Shown in pieces: positions 1 to 5,336 of a stretch of 5,336 nucleotides of DNA. The stretch spans positions 1 through 5,336 of the forward strand of contig JAPULP010000078.1 in assembly GCA_027294815.1 (NCBI GenBank). The letters run 5' to 3'. A program made the translations under genes and the position numbers. Every line of letters starts with the position of its first letter. Position 1 is the first letter of the stretch. Source of the DNA: Gemmatimonadota bacterium. Its GTDB lineage: Bacteria; Gemmatimonadota; Gemmatimonadetes; Gemmatimonadales; GWC2-71-9. Below the pieces are notes generated by a model. It searched no databases and had not been told where the DNA came from. It saw only the letters and a list, made by a program, of their open reading frames with translations.

Positions 1-312
1 CCAGATGATGGCTTTTTTGTCGGCACGTGATCCGTCGAGATGTCGATCGAGACAGTTGAAGCTGATGTTGGTGAGACCGCCGACGAACCACTTGGCGTGA
101 GGGGGAGTCCAGTCGAGAACCTTGTCCCACTTCTTGAACCAGTGCAACTCATCGGCGACCCGGCTCCAGAAGGTGTCCGGCGAGTCCAGCGATTCTCGGT
201 ACAGCCGTTGATAGTCCTCCAGGCTGCCACAAACCGAAGATGCCGCAAACGATGCGGGCGGTTCGAAGCTACGTTCCTCGGTTAGCAGATTCTCGATGTC
301 TTTGGCCGCCAT
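1..312 (-). CDS. acs: Acetyl-CoA synthetase (AMP-forming), N-terminal fragment
   Basis: This is the first 104 codons of a gene that continues beyond the left edge; the family is usually about 650 residues. The enzyme activates acetate with ATP and CoA to acetyl-CoA through an acetyl-adenylate, in the cytoplasm. The visible part is the N-terminal domain typical of Acs. It has an acidic start (DIENLLTEER), then FEPPASF at 16-22, LEDYQRLYRES at 31-41, FW at 48-49, WFKKWDKVLDW at 58-68, PPHAKWFVGG at 70-79 and NISFNCLDRHL at 82-92. These blocks match the canonical Acs N-terminus closely. The catalytic AMP-binding motifs lie outside the window. The ATG at 312-310 is chosen because AGAGG lies 6 nt upstream and the family alignment begins there. 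The gene is transcribed divergently from tyrA. A propionyl-CoA synthetase relative is less likely given the WFVGG/NCLDRHL wording. Confidence 0.93.
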   Translation of the reverse strand, partial: MAAKDIENLLTEERSFEPPASFAASSVCGSLEDYQRLYRESLDSPDTFWSRVADELHWFKKWDKVLDWTPPHAKWFVGGLTNISFNCLDRHLDGSRADKKAIIW

Positions 313-318
313 CTTATG

Positions 319-323
319 CCTCT
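319..323 (-). promoter_or_regulatory. Ribosome binding site of acs
   Basis: On the - strand AGAGG sits 6 nt upstream of the ATG at 312-310. This supports that start over any upstream extension. Confidence 0.55.
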
Positions 324-347
324 GGCTCAGGAACAGGTTGAACGGCG

Positions 348-376
348 AGAATCGGGTTTGTTGCCGAGGATGTCAA
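348..376 (-). promoter_or_regulatory. Possible sigma-70-type promoter of acs
   Basis: On the - strand a perfect -35 hexamer TTGACA (376-371) is followed after exactly 17 nt by GATTCT (353-348), which matches the -10 consensus at only three of six positions. It would give a leader of roughly 25-30 nt before the acs start. A second TTGACA on the same strand (410-405) has no good -10 partner. The prediction rests on hexamer and spacing alone. Confidence 0.35.
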
Positions 377-442
377 GGAATAGCGAGCCGGGCTACATTC
401 AGCCTGTCAAAAAGGGCTTTGCACGTCATCGTATATGTGAAA

Positions 443-447
443 AGGTG
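443..447 (+). promoter_or_regulatory. Candidate ribosome binding site of tyrA
   Basis: AGGTG matches the anti-Shine-Dalgarno sequence (part of GGAGGTGA) and lies 9 nt before the GTG at 457. It is the main reason for choosing that start. A stronger AAGGAGG at 461-467 lies just inside the gene as annotated and makes the choice uncertain. Confidence 0.4.
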
Positions 448-456
448 GACGAGCAC

Positions 457-1314
457 GTGGAAGGAGGATGTCTGCGTCCAGAACGGCTGGGAATCATCGG
501 TCTCGGCGCCATCGGCGGGTCGGTCGCGTGGGCGGCCACCCGTGCCGGCGTGTCGCGCGTCGTGGGATACGTCGCGGCCTCGGAAGACGGAAGCCAAGCG
601 CAGCGAGCGGGGGCGGTGACGTCCATTGCCTCTTCGCCGAGCGAGGTGGTTGCCGATGCCGATCTGGTCGTGCTGGCGGCACCGCCAAAGCCCAACCTGT
701 CTTTGCTCGATGAGTTACAGGACGTTTTGCGGGAAGCCGTAGTACCTGTTACCGATGTCACGAGCGTCCAGCTCCCGTTTCTCAACAAGGCCCGCGATCT
801 CGATTTGGGTGGCCAGGTTGTGGCGTCGCATCCTTTTTGCGGCACGCACGAGTCGGGGTTTTCGGCAGCGGACCCCACGATGCTCGACAACGCCGTGGTA
901 TACGTATCCGACATCGATGCCGGCGACGAAACCAAAGAGCGGGTAGCCGGCCTGTGGCGGCTCCTTGGAGCGTCTCCCATCACGGTAGACCCAGCGTGGC
1001 ACGATCAGGTCGTGGCATGGACGAGTCACCTGCCGCAAGCCATCTCGACGGTCTTGGCGGTTACGTTGGGCAGTGATGGGCCGACGGACGGACCTATGGG
1101 GTCGGGGGCGTTGGACTCCACACGGTTGGCGGCAAGCAACGTCGAGATGTGGAAGGACCTGATGTTGCTCAATCAAGAGCAAATCCTTCGGGCGCTGGAG
1201 TCTTTCGAGCGGCACCTCCAGTTGATGAAGGGCTCGTTGCAGCGTAGCAACGTGGAGGAAATTGCCACGTGGCTCGAAAAAGGCGTCGAGTTTCGCAAAG
1301 GTCTCTCGCAATGA
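457..1314 (+). CDS. tyrA: Prephenate (or arogenate) dehydrogenase
   Basis: Oxidatively decarboxylates prephenate to 4-hydroxyphenylpyruvate (or arogenate to tyrosine) with NAD(P)+, the committed step of tyrosine synthesis in the cytoplasm. From GTG 457 the protein has 285 residues, normal for a stand-alone TyrA. A Rossmann fold opens it: LGIIGLGAIGGS at 11-22 carries GxGxxG. DVTSVQ at 100-105 is the usual DVxSxK/Q block. SHPFCGTHESG starts at S124 and holds the catalytic-type His125. SHLPQ at 190-194 corresponds to the SHLPH motif, with Gln instead of the second His. STR with Arg223 matches the substrate-carboxylate arginine, followed by EMWKDLMLLN of the helical dimerisation domain. There is no fused chorismate mutase and no clear C-terminal ACT domain. 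The stop overlaps the aroA start (ATGA). The start is uncertain: GTG 445, GTG 457 and CTG 472 are all in frame. Prephenate versus arogenate preference cannot be read from the sequence. Confidence 0.9.
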   Translation: MEGGCLRPERLGIIGLGAIGGSVAWAATRAGVSRVVGYVAASEDGSQAQRAGAVTSIASSPSEVVADADLVVLAAPPKPNLSLLDELQDVLREAVVPVTDVTSVQLPFLNKARDLDLGGQVVASHPFCGTHESGFSAADPTMLDNAVVYVSDIDAGDETKERVAGLWRLLGASPITVDPAWHDQVVAWTSHLPQAISTVLAVTLGSDGPTDGPMGSGALDSTRLAASNVEMWKDLMLLNQEQILRALESFERHLQLMKGSLQRSNVEEIATWLEKGVEFRKGLSQ

Positions 1315-2573
1315 GCGCGGGCCCAGACATCGACCTCCCGGGCGACAAGAGCCTCACTCACCGCGCCCTCGTGCTCGCCGCGTTGGCGAACGGTGAGAGT
1401 GTGCTGCATCATCCCCTGACGTCACTCGATGCACGGTCGATGGCGGCGGCGTTGCGGAAGCTGGGCGTGTCCGTGTCACCCCTGCGCAGCGCGGTCCGGA
1501 TAAATGGGCGGGGGCTACGCAGTTTTTCTCAACCCACGGGGAGCATCCACTGCGGCAACTCGGGTACGGCCGCTCGGTTTCTGTTGGGGTTGCTCGCGGC
1601 GTCACCTCTAGTGGTGCGGGTGACGGGTGATAGGTCGTTGCGCCGCCGACCAATGCGGCGTGTCACCGAGCCGCTCAGTCGGATGGGCGCATCGTTCATC
1701 GAGTTCGCGGGCGATGGGTTGCCGGTCGAGGTGCGGGGTGGGCGGGTGCGCCCCCTCGATTATGCGTCGGACACCGCCAGCGCTCAGGTGAAGACGGCCC
1801 TCCTGTTGGCGGGGTTGATCGGAGGCGTCGAGGTGTCGGTCACTGAGCCGGTTCGTTCGCGCGACCACACGGAGAGGATGCTCCGGGCGTTGGGCGTTGA
1901 TGTCGAAACGCAAAATACGACGGTGCACTTGAGCCCAACCGACTCGCTGCCGCGCTTCACCGGTCGGGTGCCGGGCGATCCGTCCGCCGCCGCATTTCTC
2001 ATCGCGGGCGCACTGATGACAGGTTTGCCGCAGTTTACGCTGCGTAACATGGCGATCAATCCGACACGCATCGGTTTCGTGAATGCCCTGCGCCGCATGG
2101 GCGCCGACATCACGATCCGGGAGGTTTCGGAGTTTCTGGGAGAGCCGGTGGGTGAGGTGGTGGTCCGGGCTTCCGAGCTGTCCGGTACGACCGTGGAAGC
2201 GCACGAAGTGCCGACGCTCATCGACGAAATACCCGTCCTAGCCGTGTTGGCCAGCACCTGTAGTGGGACGACGACGTTCCGTGGTGTTTCGGAGCTTAGA
2301 ATAAAGGAAAGCGATCGATTGGCGCTTCTTGCTTCGAATCTCGTTGCGGTGGGGGCGGACTGCCAAGCCTCCGGCGACGTCCTCGAGGTGGAGGGGATGT
2401 CGCGCCCTCCGAAAGGGAGTATCGAGACCGGCAACGATCATCGAATGGCGATGGCGTTTGCGACGCTGGACAGAATGCCCGGTGCATCGATCCGGTTGTC
2501 GGAAACTGCATCACCACGAGTGAGTTATCCCGCTTTTTTCGAGGATCTCGACCGGGTGGCGCCACGTGGCTAG
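1311..2573 (+). CDS. aroA: 3-phosphoshikimate 1-carboxyvinyltransferase (EPSP synthase), class II-like
   Basis: Transfers the enolpyruvyl group of PEP to shikimate-3-phosphate, the sixth shikimate-pathway step, giving EPSP. The protein has 420 residues, normal for the family. Motifs in order: PGDKSLTHR at 10-18 with Lys13, CGNSGTAAR at 81-89, GDRSLRRRPM at 106-115, SAQVK at 157-161, RDHTE at 184-188, PGDPSAAAF at 221-229, NPTR at 250-253, DEIP at 305-308 with the catalytic Asp305, ELRIKESDR at 328-336, and NDHR at 375-378. GDK, SAQxK, RxHxE and NxTR together are the class II signatures. Gly85 occupies the place where CP4-type tolerant enzymes have Ala. The ATG at 1311 overlaps the tyrA stop, with AAAGG 9 nt upstream inside tyrA. 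The frame is open further upstream, but those residues do not fit the family. The gene end overlaps cmk by 8 nt. Confidence 0.96.
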   Translation: MSAGPDIDLPGDKSLTHRALVLAALANGESVLHHPLTSLDARSMAAALRKLGVSVSPLRSAVRINGRGLRSFSQPTGSIHCGNSGTAARFLLGLLAASPLVVRVTGDRSLRRRPMRRVTEPLSRMGASFIEFAGDGLPVEVRGGRVRPLDYASDTASAQVKTALLLAGLIGGVEVSVTEPVRSRDHTERMLRALGVDVETQNTTVHLSPTDSLPRFTGRVPGDPSAAAFLIAGALMTGLPQFTLRNMAINPTRIGFVNALRRMGADITIREVSEFLGEPVGEVVVRASELSGTTVEAHEVPTLIDEIPVLAVLASTCSGTTTFRGVSELRIKESDRLALLASNLVAVGADCQASGDVLEVEGMSRPPKGSIETGNDHRMAMAFATLDRMPGASIRLSETASPRVSYPAFFEDLDRVAPRG

Positions 2574-3246
2574 TCGGGTCATTGCTATCGACGGCCCCGC
2601 CGGCTCGGGCAAGAGCACCACGGCGAAAGCCGTGGCCGCACGACTGGATCTGGCCCACATCGACAGCGGCTCTCTGTACAGGGCCGTGACTTTGGCCGGT
2701 CTCGACGCCGGCGTGCCATTGGAGGGCGATCTGCTTGTCGAGGTGGCGGGGGCCAAGCGTGTCGAGCTGCGAGAGGGGGAAGACGGCCTCCGTCCGGTCG
2801 TGGCGGGCGTCGACGTTTCCAAGGAGGTACGGTCTGCACGGGTGACCGAGCATGTTTCTGCGGTATCGGCCTTGCCTGCCGTCCGCACCTGGGTCACGGA
2901 CGCGCTGAGGCGAGCGGTGGCGCGACATCCGCGCGGTGCCGTGGCAGACGGCCGCGACATTGGAACGGTCGTGTTCCCGGACGCGGTGCTCAAGATTTTC
3001 TTGACCGCGGCAATCGCCGAGCGGGCACGGCGGAGAGCCCTCGAAGAGGGATCGGAATTGGCTCCCGAGCGTCTGCAACGGCTTGCCGGCGATATGGAGC
3101 GGCGTGACACGATGGATTCGACACGTGCGATCTCGCCATTGAAAGAGGCGGTGGACGCGGTGCGCATCGACACGACCAATCTGACGTTCGATGAGCAGGT
3201 CGAGGCAGTGGTGGAGCGGGCAAAACCATATTTTTCAGCAGCTTGA
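2566..3246 (+). CDS. cmk: Cytidylate kinase
   Basis: Phosphorylates CMP and dCMP with ATP to the diphosphates, recycling CMP from RNA turnover and phospholipid synthesis. The protein has 226 residues, almost the same as the E. coli enzyme. Features in order: a P-loop GPAGSGKST at 10-18 with Lys16; the nucleoside-monophosphate motif DSGSLYR at 33-39; a CMP-domain region ending in VSKEVRSARV at 84-93; DGRDIGTVVFPDA at 128-140 with Arg130 and Asp131 at the CMP-binding positions; an arginine-rich lid near 152-157; and RRDTMDSTR at 179-187 followed by PL and IDTT. GTG at 2566 is used because the P-loop follows immediately and the family begins there. GGTGG lies 6 nt upstream, and the 8-nt overlap with aroA suggests translational coupling. 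Residues around the active site look complete. Confidence 0.96.
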   Translation: MASRVIAIDGPAGSGKSTTAKAVAARLDLAHIDSGSLYRAVTLAGLDAGVPLEGDLLVEVAGAKRVELREGEDGLRPVVAGVDVSKEVRSARVTEHVSAVSALPAVRTWVTDALRRAVARHPRGAVADGRDIGTVVFPDAVLKIFLTAAIAERARRRALEEGSELAPERLQRLAGDMERRDTMDSTRAISPLKEAVDAVRIDTTNLTFDEQVEAVVERAKPYFSAA

Positions 3247-3255
3247 CCCGCATCC

Positions 3256-3285
3256 TTCCCGTGTCTAGGTTTATTGGCTTATACT
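3256..3285 (+). promoter_or_regulatory. Possible rpsA promoter
   Basis: TATACT at 3280-3285 matches the -10 consensus at five of six positions and lies in the most AT-rich part of the gap. The best -35 candidate, TTCCCG at 3256-3261 with an 18-nt spacer, is poor. Transcription would start near 3291-3294, leaving a leader of about 25 nt. Ribosomal protein genes often carry their own promoter, which fits. Confidence 0.4.
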
Positions 3286-3286
3286 A

Positions 3287-3296
3287 AATGATCATT
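3287..3296. repeat. 10-bp perfect palindrome, operator-like
   Basis: AATGATCATT is a perfect inverted repeat without spacer. It begins 2 nt after the -10-like box, across the expected transcription start of rpsA. It could be a small operator or chance in AT-rich DNA. Confidence 0.35.
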
Positions 3297-3309
3297 CACC
3301 CTTTAACCT

Positions 3310-3314
3310 GAAGG
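3310..3314 (+). promoter_or_regulatory. Weak ribosome binding site of rpsA
   Basis: GAAGG ends only 3 nt before the ATG at 3318, too close for an ideal Shine-Dalgarno. An in-frame TGA at 3309-3311 rules out any upstream start. Weak Shine-Dalgarno sequences are known for rpsA in proteobacteria, where S1 controls its own translation. Confidence 0.4.
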
Positions 3315-3317
3315 CCC

Positions 3318-5336
3318 ATGGCTGAAGTACCTCAGGACACTGAACCCTCAACGGCTGAAGTACCTCAGGACACTGAACCCTCAACCGTAAAGACCCCACC
3401 CAAGTCGACAATTCGCATTCGCCCCGACCTGCGCGACGAGGAGTATTCCGACGAGCAGTACGAGGAAATGCTTGCCCTCTACGAGAGCACGCTACAGAGC
3501 ATTGCCGAGGGTGAGATCGTCCGCTCGAAAGTACTCCGCGTAACCGACAACCATGTCATTCTCGACGTCGGCTTCAAGTCCGAAGGCGCGGTGTCGATTG
3601 ACGAATTCAAGAACGCCGGTGAGATCCAACCCGGCGATGAAGTCGAGGTCTTCCTCGAGAACTTGGAGGACGAGGACGGCGCGGTCATCCTGTCGAAGAA
3701 AAAAGCCGACTTCATGCGCGTGTGGGAGAAGATCCGCACGGCATACGAAAGCGACGAACCGGTAGGAGGCACGCTGATCAAGAAGATCAAAGGCGGCGTT
3801 GTGGTGGACTTGATGGGTGTCGACGCGTTTTTGCCGGGGAGCCAGATCGCGCTGCGGCGGGTGCCCAATATCGATGAGTTGCTTGGGGAGACGTACGAAT
3901 TCAAGATCATCAAGCTGAATAAACGTCGCCGCAACATCGTCGTGTCGCGGCGCGTGATCCTCGAGGCCGAGCGGGCGACCAAGCGGGATCAACTCATGAA
4001 GGAGTTGGAGGTTGGTCAAGTGCGCACCGGCGTCGTGAAGAATATCACGGACTTCGGCGCGTTCATCGACCTCGGCGGTGTGGACGGGCTGCTCCACATC
4101 ACCGATATGAGCTATGGTCGTGTAACCCACCCGTCGGAGATGGTCAAAATCGGACAGGATGTCGATGTGAAGATCCTCGACATCGATTGGGACCGTGAGC
4201 GGATATCGCTCGGCGTGAAGCAACTGCAGGAATATCCTTGGGAGAACGTCGCCGAGAAGTATCCGGTCGGTTCCCGCCTCCAGGGCAAGGTCGTCTCTAT
4301 TACGAATTACGGCGCCTTTGTCGAGTTGGAGCCGGGCATCGAGGGGCTCGTACACATCAGCGAGATGAGTTGGACGCGGACCGTACGTCACCCGTCGACC
4401 GTCGTTTCGATTGGCGAGACCATCGAAGCCGTCGTGCTCAAGGTAGATCCTCAGGAAGAGAAGATCTCCCTCGGTATGAAGCAGACCGAGCAGGATCCCT
4501 GGATGGTGCTCCCGATGAAGTATCCCGTTGGGACACGGATCTCGGGCAAGGTGCGAAACCTGACTTCCTTTGGTGCGTTCGTAGAGATTGAGCCGGGTAT
4601 CGACGGACTCATTCATATCTCGGACATGTCGTGGACGAAGCGTGTGCAGCATCCGTCCGAGGTGGTGACGAAAGCCGACGAGGTTGAAGTCGTGATCCTC
4701 AACATCGATCCCGACAACACGCGGATCTCGCTGGGCTTGAAGCAGGCTCAGGAAGATCCATGGCTCAAGATCGCCGAAGATTATCCGGTCGGTATGGAGT
4801 TGAACGGCAAGGTTGTTCGGTTCCAGGACGGTGGCGTGGCGGTCGACCTCGGCAACGATTTGGAAGGGCTCGTGTCGAGCAGTAATCTCGGCTTGCCGGA
4901 AGAGCCGCCCGTTGAAGAGCAGATACAGTTGGGGCAACACGTCGCGCTGACCATCGTCGAGGTCGATCCGATACACCACCGCGTGCTGGTGTCGGCGCGT
5001 GAGTTCCTCGAACAGGTCGATCCTCCGGCTGCCCCGCCTCCGAGCGACGGTGACGGTGCAGCGGAAGACGCTACGCCCGCCCCCAAGGCCAAGGAGGCCA
5101 AGGAGGCTGCGGCCGATGCCGAGCCCGAGGCAAAGGAAGAGGGAGCGAAAGCTGCGGTGGAGGCCGAGTCGGCGGAGCAGGAAACGCCGCCCGAGGAAGC
5201 TCCCGCTGAGACCGAGTCCGAGCCAAAGGAAGAGGTGAAGGCCGAGTCGGCGGAGCAGGAAACGCCGGCCGACGAGGCTCCGGCTGAGACCGAATCCGAC
5301 GCAAAGAAAGAGGCGGCGAAGGCCGCCGCGGAGGCG
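3318..5336 (+). CDS. rpsA: 30S ribosomal protein S1, C-terminus beyond the window
   Basis: S1 binds mRNA single strands and helps load them on the 30S subunit. The reading frame is open for 673 codons to the right edge, already longer than the 557-residue E. coli S1. Residues 1-63 are an acidic extension containing an exact 11-residue duplication (2-12 and 13-23). Six S1 (OB-fold) domains follow: about 64-130, 147-214, 230-303, 315-390, 402-477 and 489-563. Domains 1 and 2 are the divergent ribosome-binding type, with GFKSEGAV and the DAFLPGSQ and VVSRR blocks. Domains 3-5 are canonical, with TDFGAF, GLLHITDMS and RISLGVKQ, and D4-D5 and D5-D6 repeat with an 87-residue period starting YPVG. 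Domain 6 is degenerate (LEGLVSSSNLG). From about 567 comes a Glu/Ala/Pro/Lys-rich tail without aromatic residues. The start at 3318 is the first ATG after an in-frame stop. Confidence 0.96.
   Translation, partial: MAEVPQDTEPSTAEVPQDTEPSTVKTPPKSTIRIRPDLRDEEYSDEQYEEMLALYESTLQSIAEGEIVRSKVLRVTDNHVILDVGFKSEGAVSIDEFKNAGEIQPGDEVEVFLENLEDEDGAVILSKKKADFMRVWEKIRTAYESDEPVGGTLIKKIKGGVVVDLMGVDAFLPGSQIALRRVPNIDELLGETYEFKIIKLNKRRRNIVVSRRVILEAERATKRDQLMKELEVGQVRTGVVKNITDFGAFIDLGGVDGLLHITDMSYGRVTHPSEMVKIGQDVDVKILDIDWDRERISLGVKQLQEYPWENVAEKYPVGSRLQGKVVSITNYGAFVELEPGIEGLVHISEMSWTRTVRHPSTVVSIGETIEAVVLKVDPQEEKISLGMKQTEQDPWMVLPMKYPVGTRISGKVRNLTSFGAFVEIEPGIDGLIHISDMSWTKRVQHPSEVVTKADEVEVVILNIDPDNTRISLGLKQAQEDPWLKIAEDYPVGMELNGKVVRFQDGGVAVDLGNDLEGLVSSSNLGLPEEPPVEEQIQLGQHVALTIVEVDPIHHRVLVSAREFLEQVDPPAAPPPSDGDGAAEDATPAPKAKEAKEAAADAEPEAKEEGAKAAVEAESAEQETPPEEAPAETESEPKEEVKAESAEQETPADEAPAETESDAKKEAAKAAAEA
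3320..3385 (+). repeat. Exact 33-bp tandem duplication at the start of rpsA
   Basis: Positions 3320-3352 and 3353-3385 are identical base for base. The unit is 11 codons, so the frame is kept and the protein reads AEVPQDTEPST twice after Met1. The second copy is preceded by AC instead of AT, so it does not carry a second ATG. Confidence 0.95.
5161..5316 (+). repeat. 78-bp imperfect tandem repeat in the S1 tail
   Basis: Two 78-bp units start at 5161 and 5239. Their first 29 bases are identical (5161-5189 and 5239-5267) and the rest are similar with mostly single-base changes. In protein terms both read AESAEQETP, then xEAPAETES, and a Lys/Glu stretch. A partial earlier unit is visible around 5112-5160 (AEPEAKEEGAK). 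More copies may follow beyond the edge. Confidence 0.85.

Larger units (their letters stand above)
313..456. other. Divergent intergenic region between acs and tyrA
   Basis: About 144 bp separates the two divergent starts. It contains two TTGACA hexamers on the - strand (376-371 and 410-405). On the + strand there is a weak -10-like TATATG at 432-437, without a recognisable -35 at normal spacing. The tyrA reading frame is open back to an ATG at 316, but the extra residues (316-456) have no resemblance to TyrA proteins. They would overlap the acs leader, so I treat this stretch as non-coding. Confidence 0.6.
3247..3317. other. AT-rich cmk-rpsA intergenic leader
   Basis: These 71 bp are clearly richer in A and T than the surrounding genes. 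They hold the only sizeable gap in the + strand cluster. No hairpin plus T-run terminator is visible after cmk, so read-through from the upstream genes into rpsA remains possible alongside a local promoter. Confidence 0.6.

Noticed and set aside
40..285. Open frame of 81 codons on the + strand at the left edge
   Set aside because: It is antisense to acs, whose N-terminal motifs are clear on the other strand.
410..420. AAAGGGCTTT-like near-palindrome upstream of tyrA as a terminator
   Set aside because: The stem would be only 4 bp with a 2-nt loop and no following T-run.
316..456. Upstream extension of tyrA to the ATG at 316
   Set aside because: The added residues do not resemble any TyrA N-terminus, cover the acs promoter region and lack a convincing ribosome binding site.
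468..713. Open frame starting at ATG 468 next to AAGGAGG
   Set aside because: It overlaps tyrA out of frame and encodes an Arg/Gly-rich sequence without recognisable domains. The Shine-Dalgarno has no spacing to the ATG.
1608..2204. Antisense open frames opposite aroA (198 and 216 codons)
   Set aside because: They are shadows of high-GC codon use opposite a gene with complete EPSP synthase motifs.
3247..3280. Terminator after cmk
   Set aside because: I could not find a GC-rich hairpin followed by a run of T in this gap.
3492..4979. Long open frame of 495 codons on the - strand opposite rpsA
   Set aside because: It lies wholly within rpsA, whose six S1 domains are unmistakable. The antisense translation is rich in Asp, His, Arg and Leu with repeated blocks that simply mirror the S1 repeats.

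Overview
The window is ordinary bacterial housekeeping DNA with four complete or near-complete genes on the + strand and one gene fragment on the - strand. GC is fairly high, about 60% by eye, with GTG starts and tightly overlapping genes. The gene order tyrA-aroA-cmk-rpsA is a shortened form of the aromatic/cmk/rpsA supraoperon known from Pseudomonas and, with additional genes, from deltaproteobacteria. Together with the long acidic tail on S1, this points to a Gram-negative-type lineage. Gemmatimonadota or a related marine/soil phylum is my best guess, but the sequence does not settle the phylum.

Layout. Positions 1-312 (- strand) hold the first 104 codons of an acetyl-CoA synthetase (acs) that runs off the left edge. 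Positions 313-456 form a divergent intergenic region with a possible acs promoter. Positions 457-1314 encode prephenate/arogenate dehydrogenase (tyrA), 1311-2573 encode EPSP synthase (aroA), and 2566-3246 encode cytidylate kinase (cmk). The last three genes overlap at both junctions (ATGA, then GTGGCTAG), which suggests translational coupling. A 71-bp AT-rich gap (3247-3317) has a -10-like box and a 10-bp perfect palindrome. It precedes rpsA (ribosomal protein S1), which begins at 3318 and is still open at the right edge after 673 codons.

How the genes relate. AroA makes EPSP, the chorismate precursor. TyrA takes the prephenate branch toward tyrosine. Cmk recycles CMP/dCMP for nucleotide and lipid precursors. 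S1 brings mRNA to the 30S subunit. The co-location is ancient and probably reflects growth-linked expression rather than one pathway. Acs, transcribed away from the cluster, activates acetate.

The unusual points are at the two ends of S1: an exact 33-bp in-frame tandem duplication directly after the start codon, and a disordered Glu/Ala/Pro-rich C-terminal tail of at least 107 residues containing a 78-bp (26-residue) repeat. AroA carries all four class II EPSP synthase signatures but has glycine at the position where the glyphosate-insensitive CP4 enzyme has alanine. I found no mobile element, CRISPR array, RNA gene or convincing terminator, and no evidence of a previously undescribed system.
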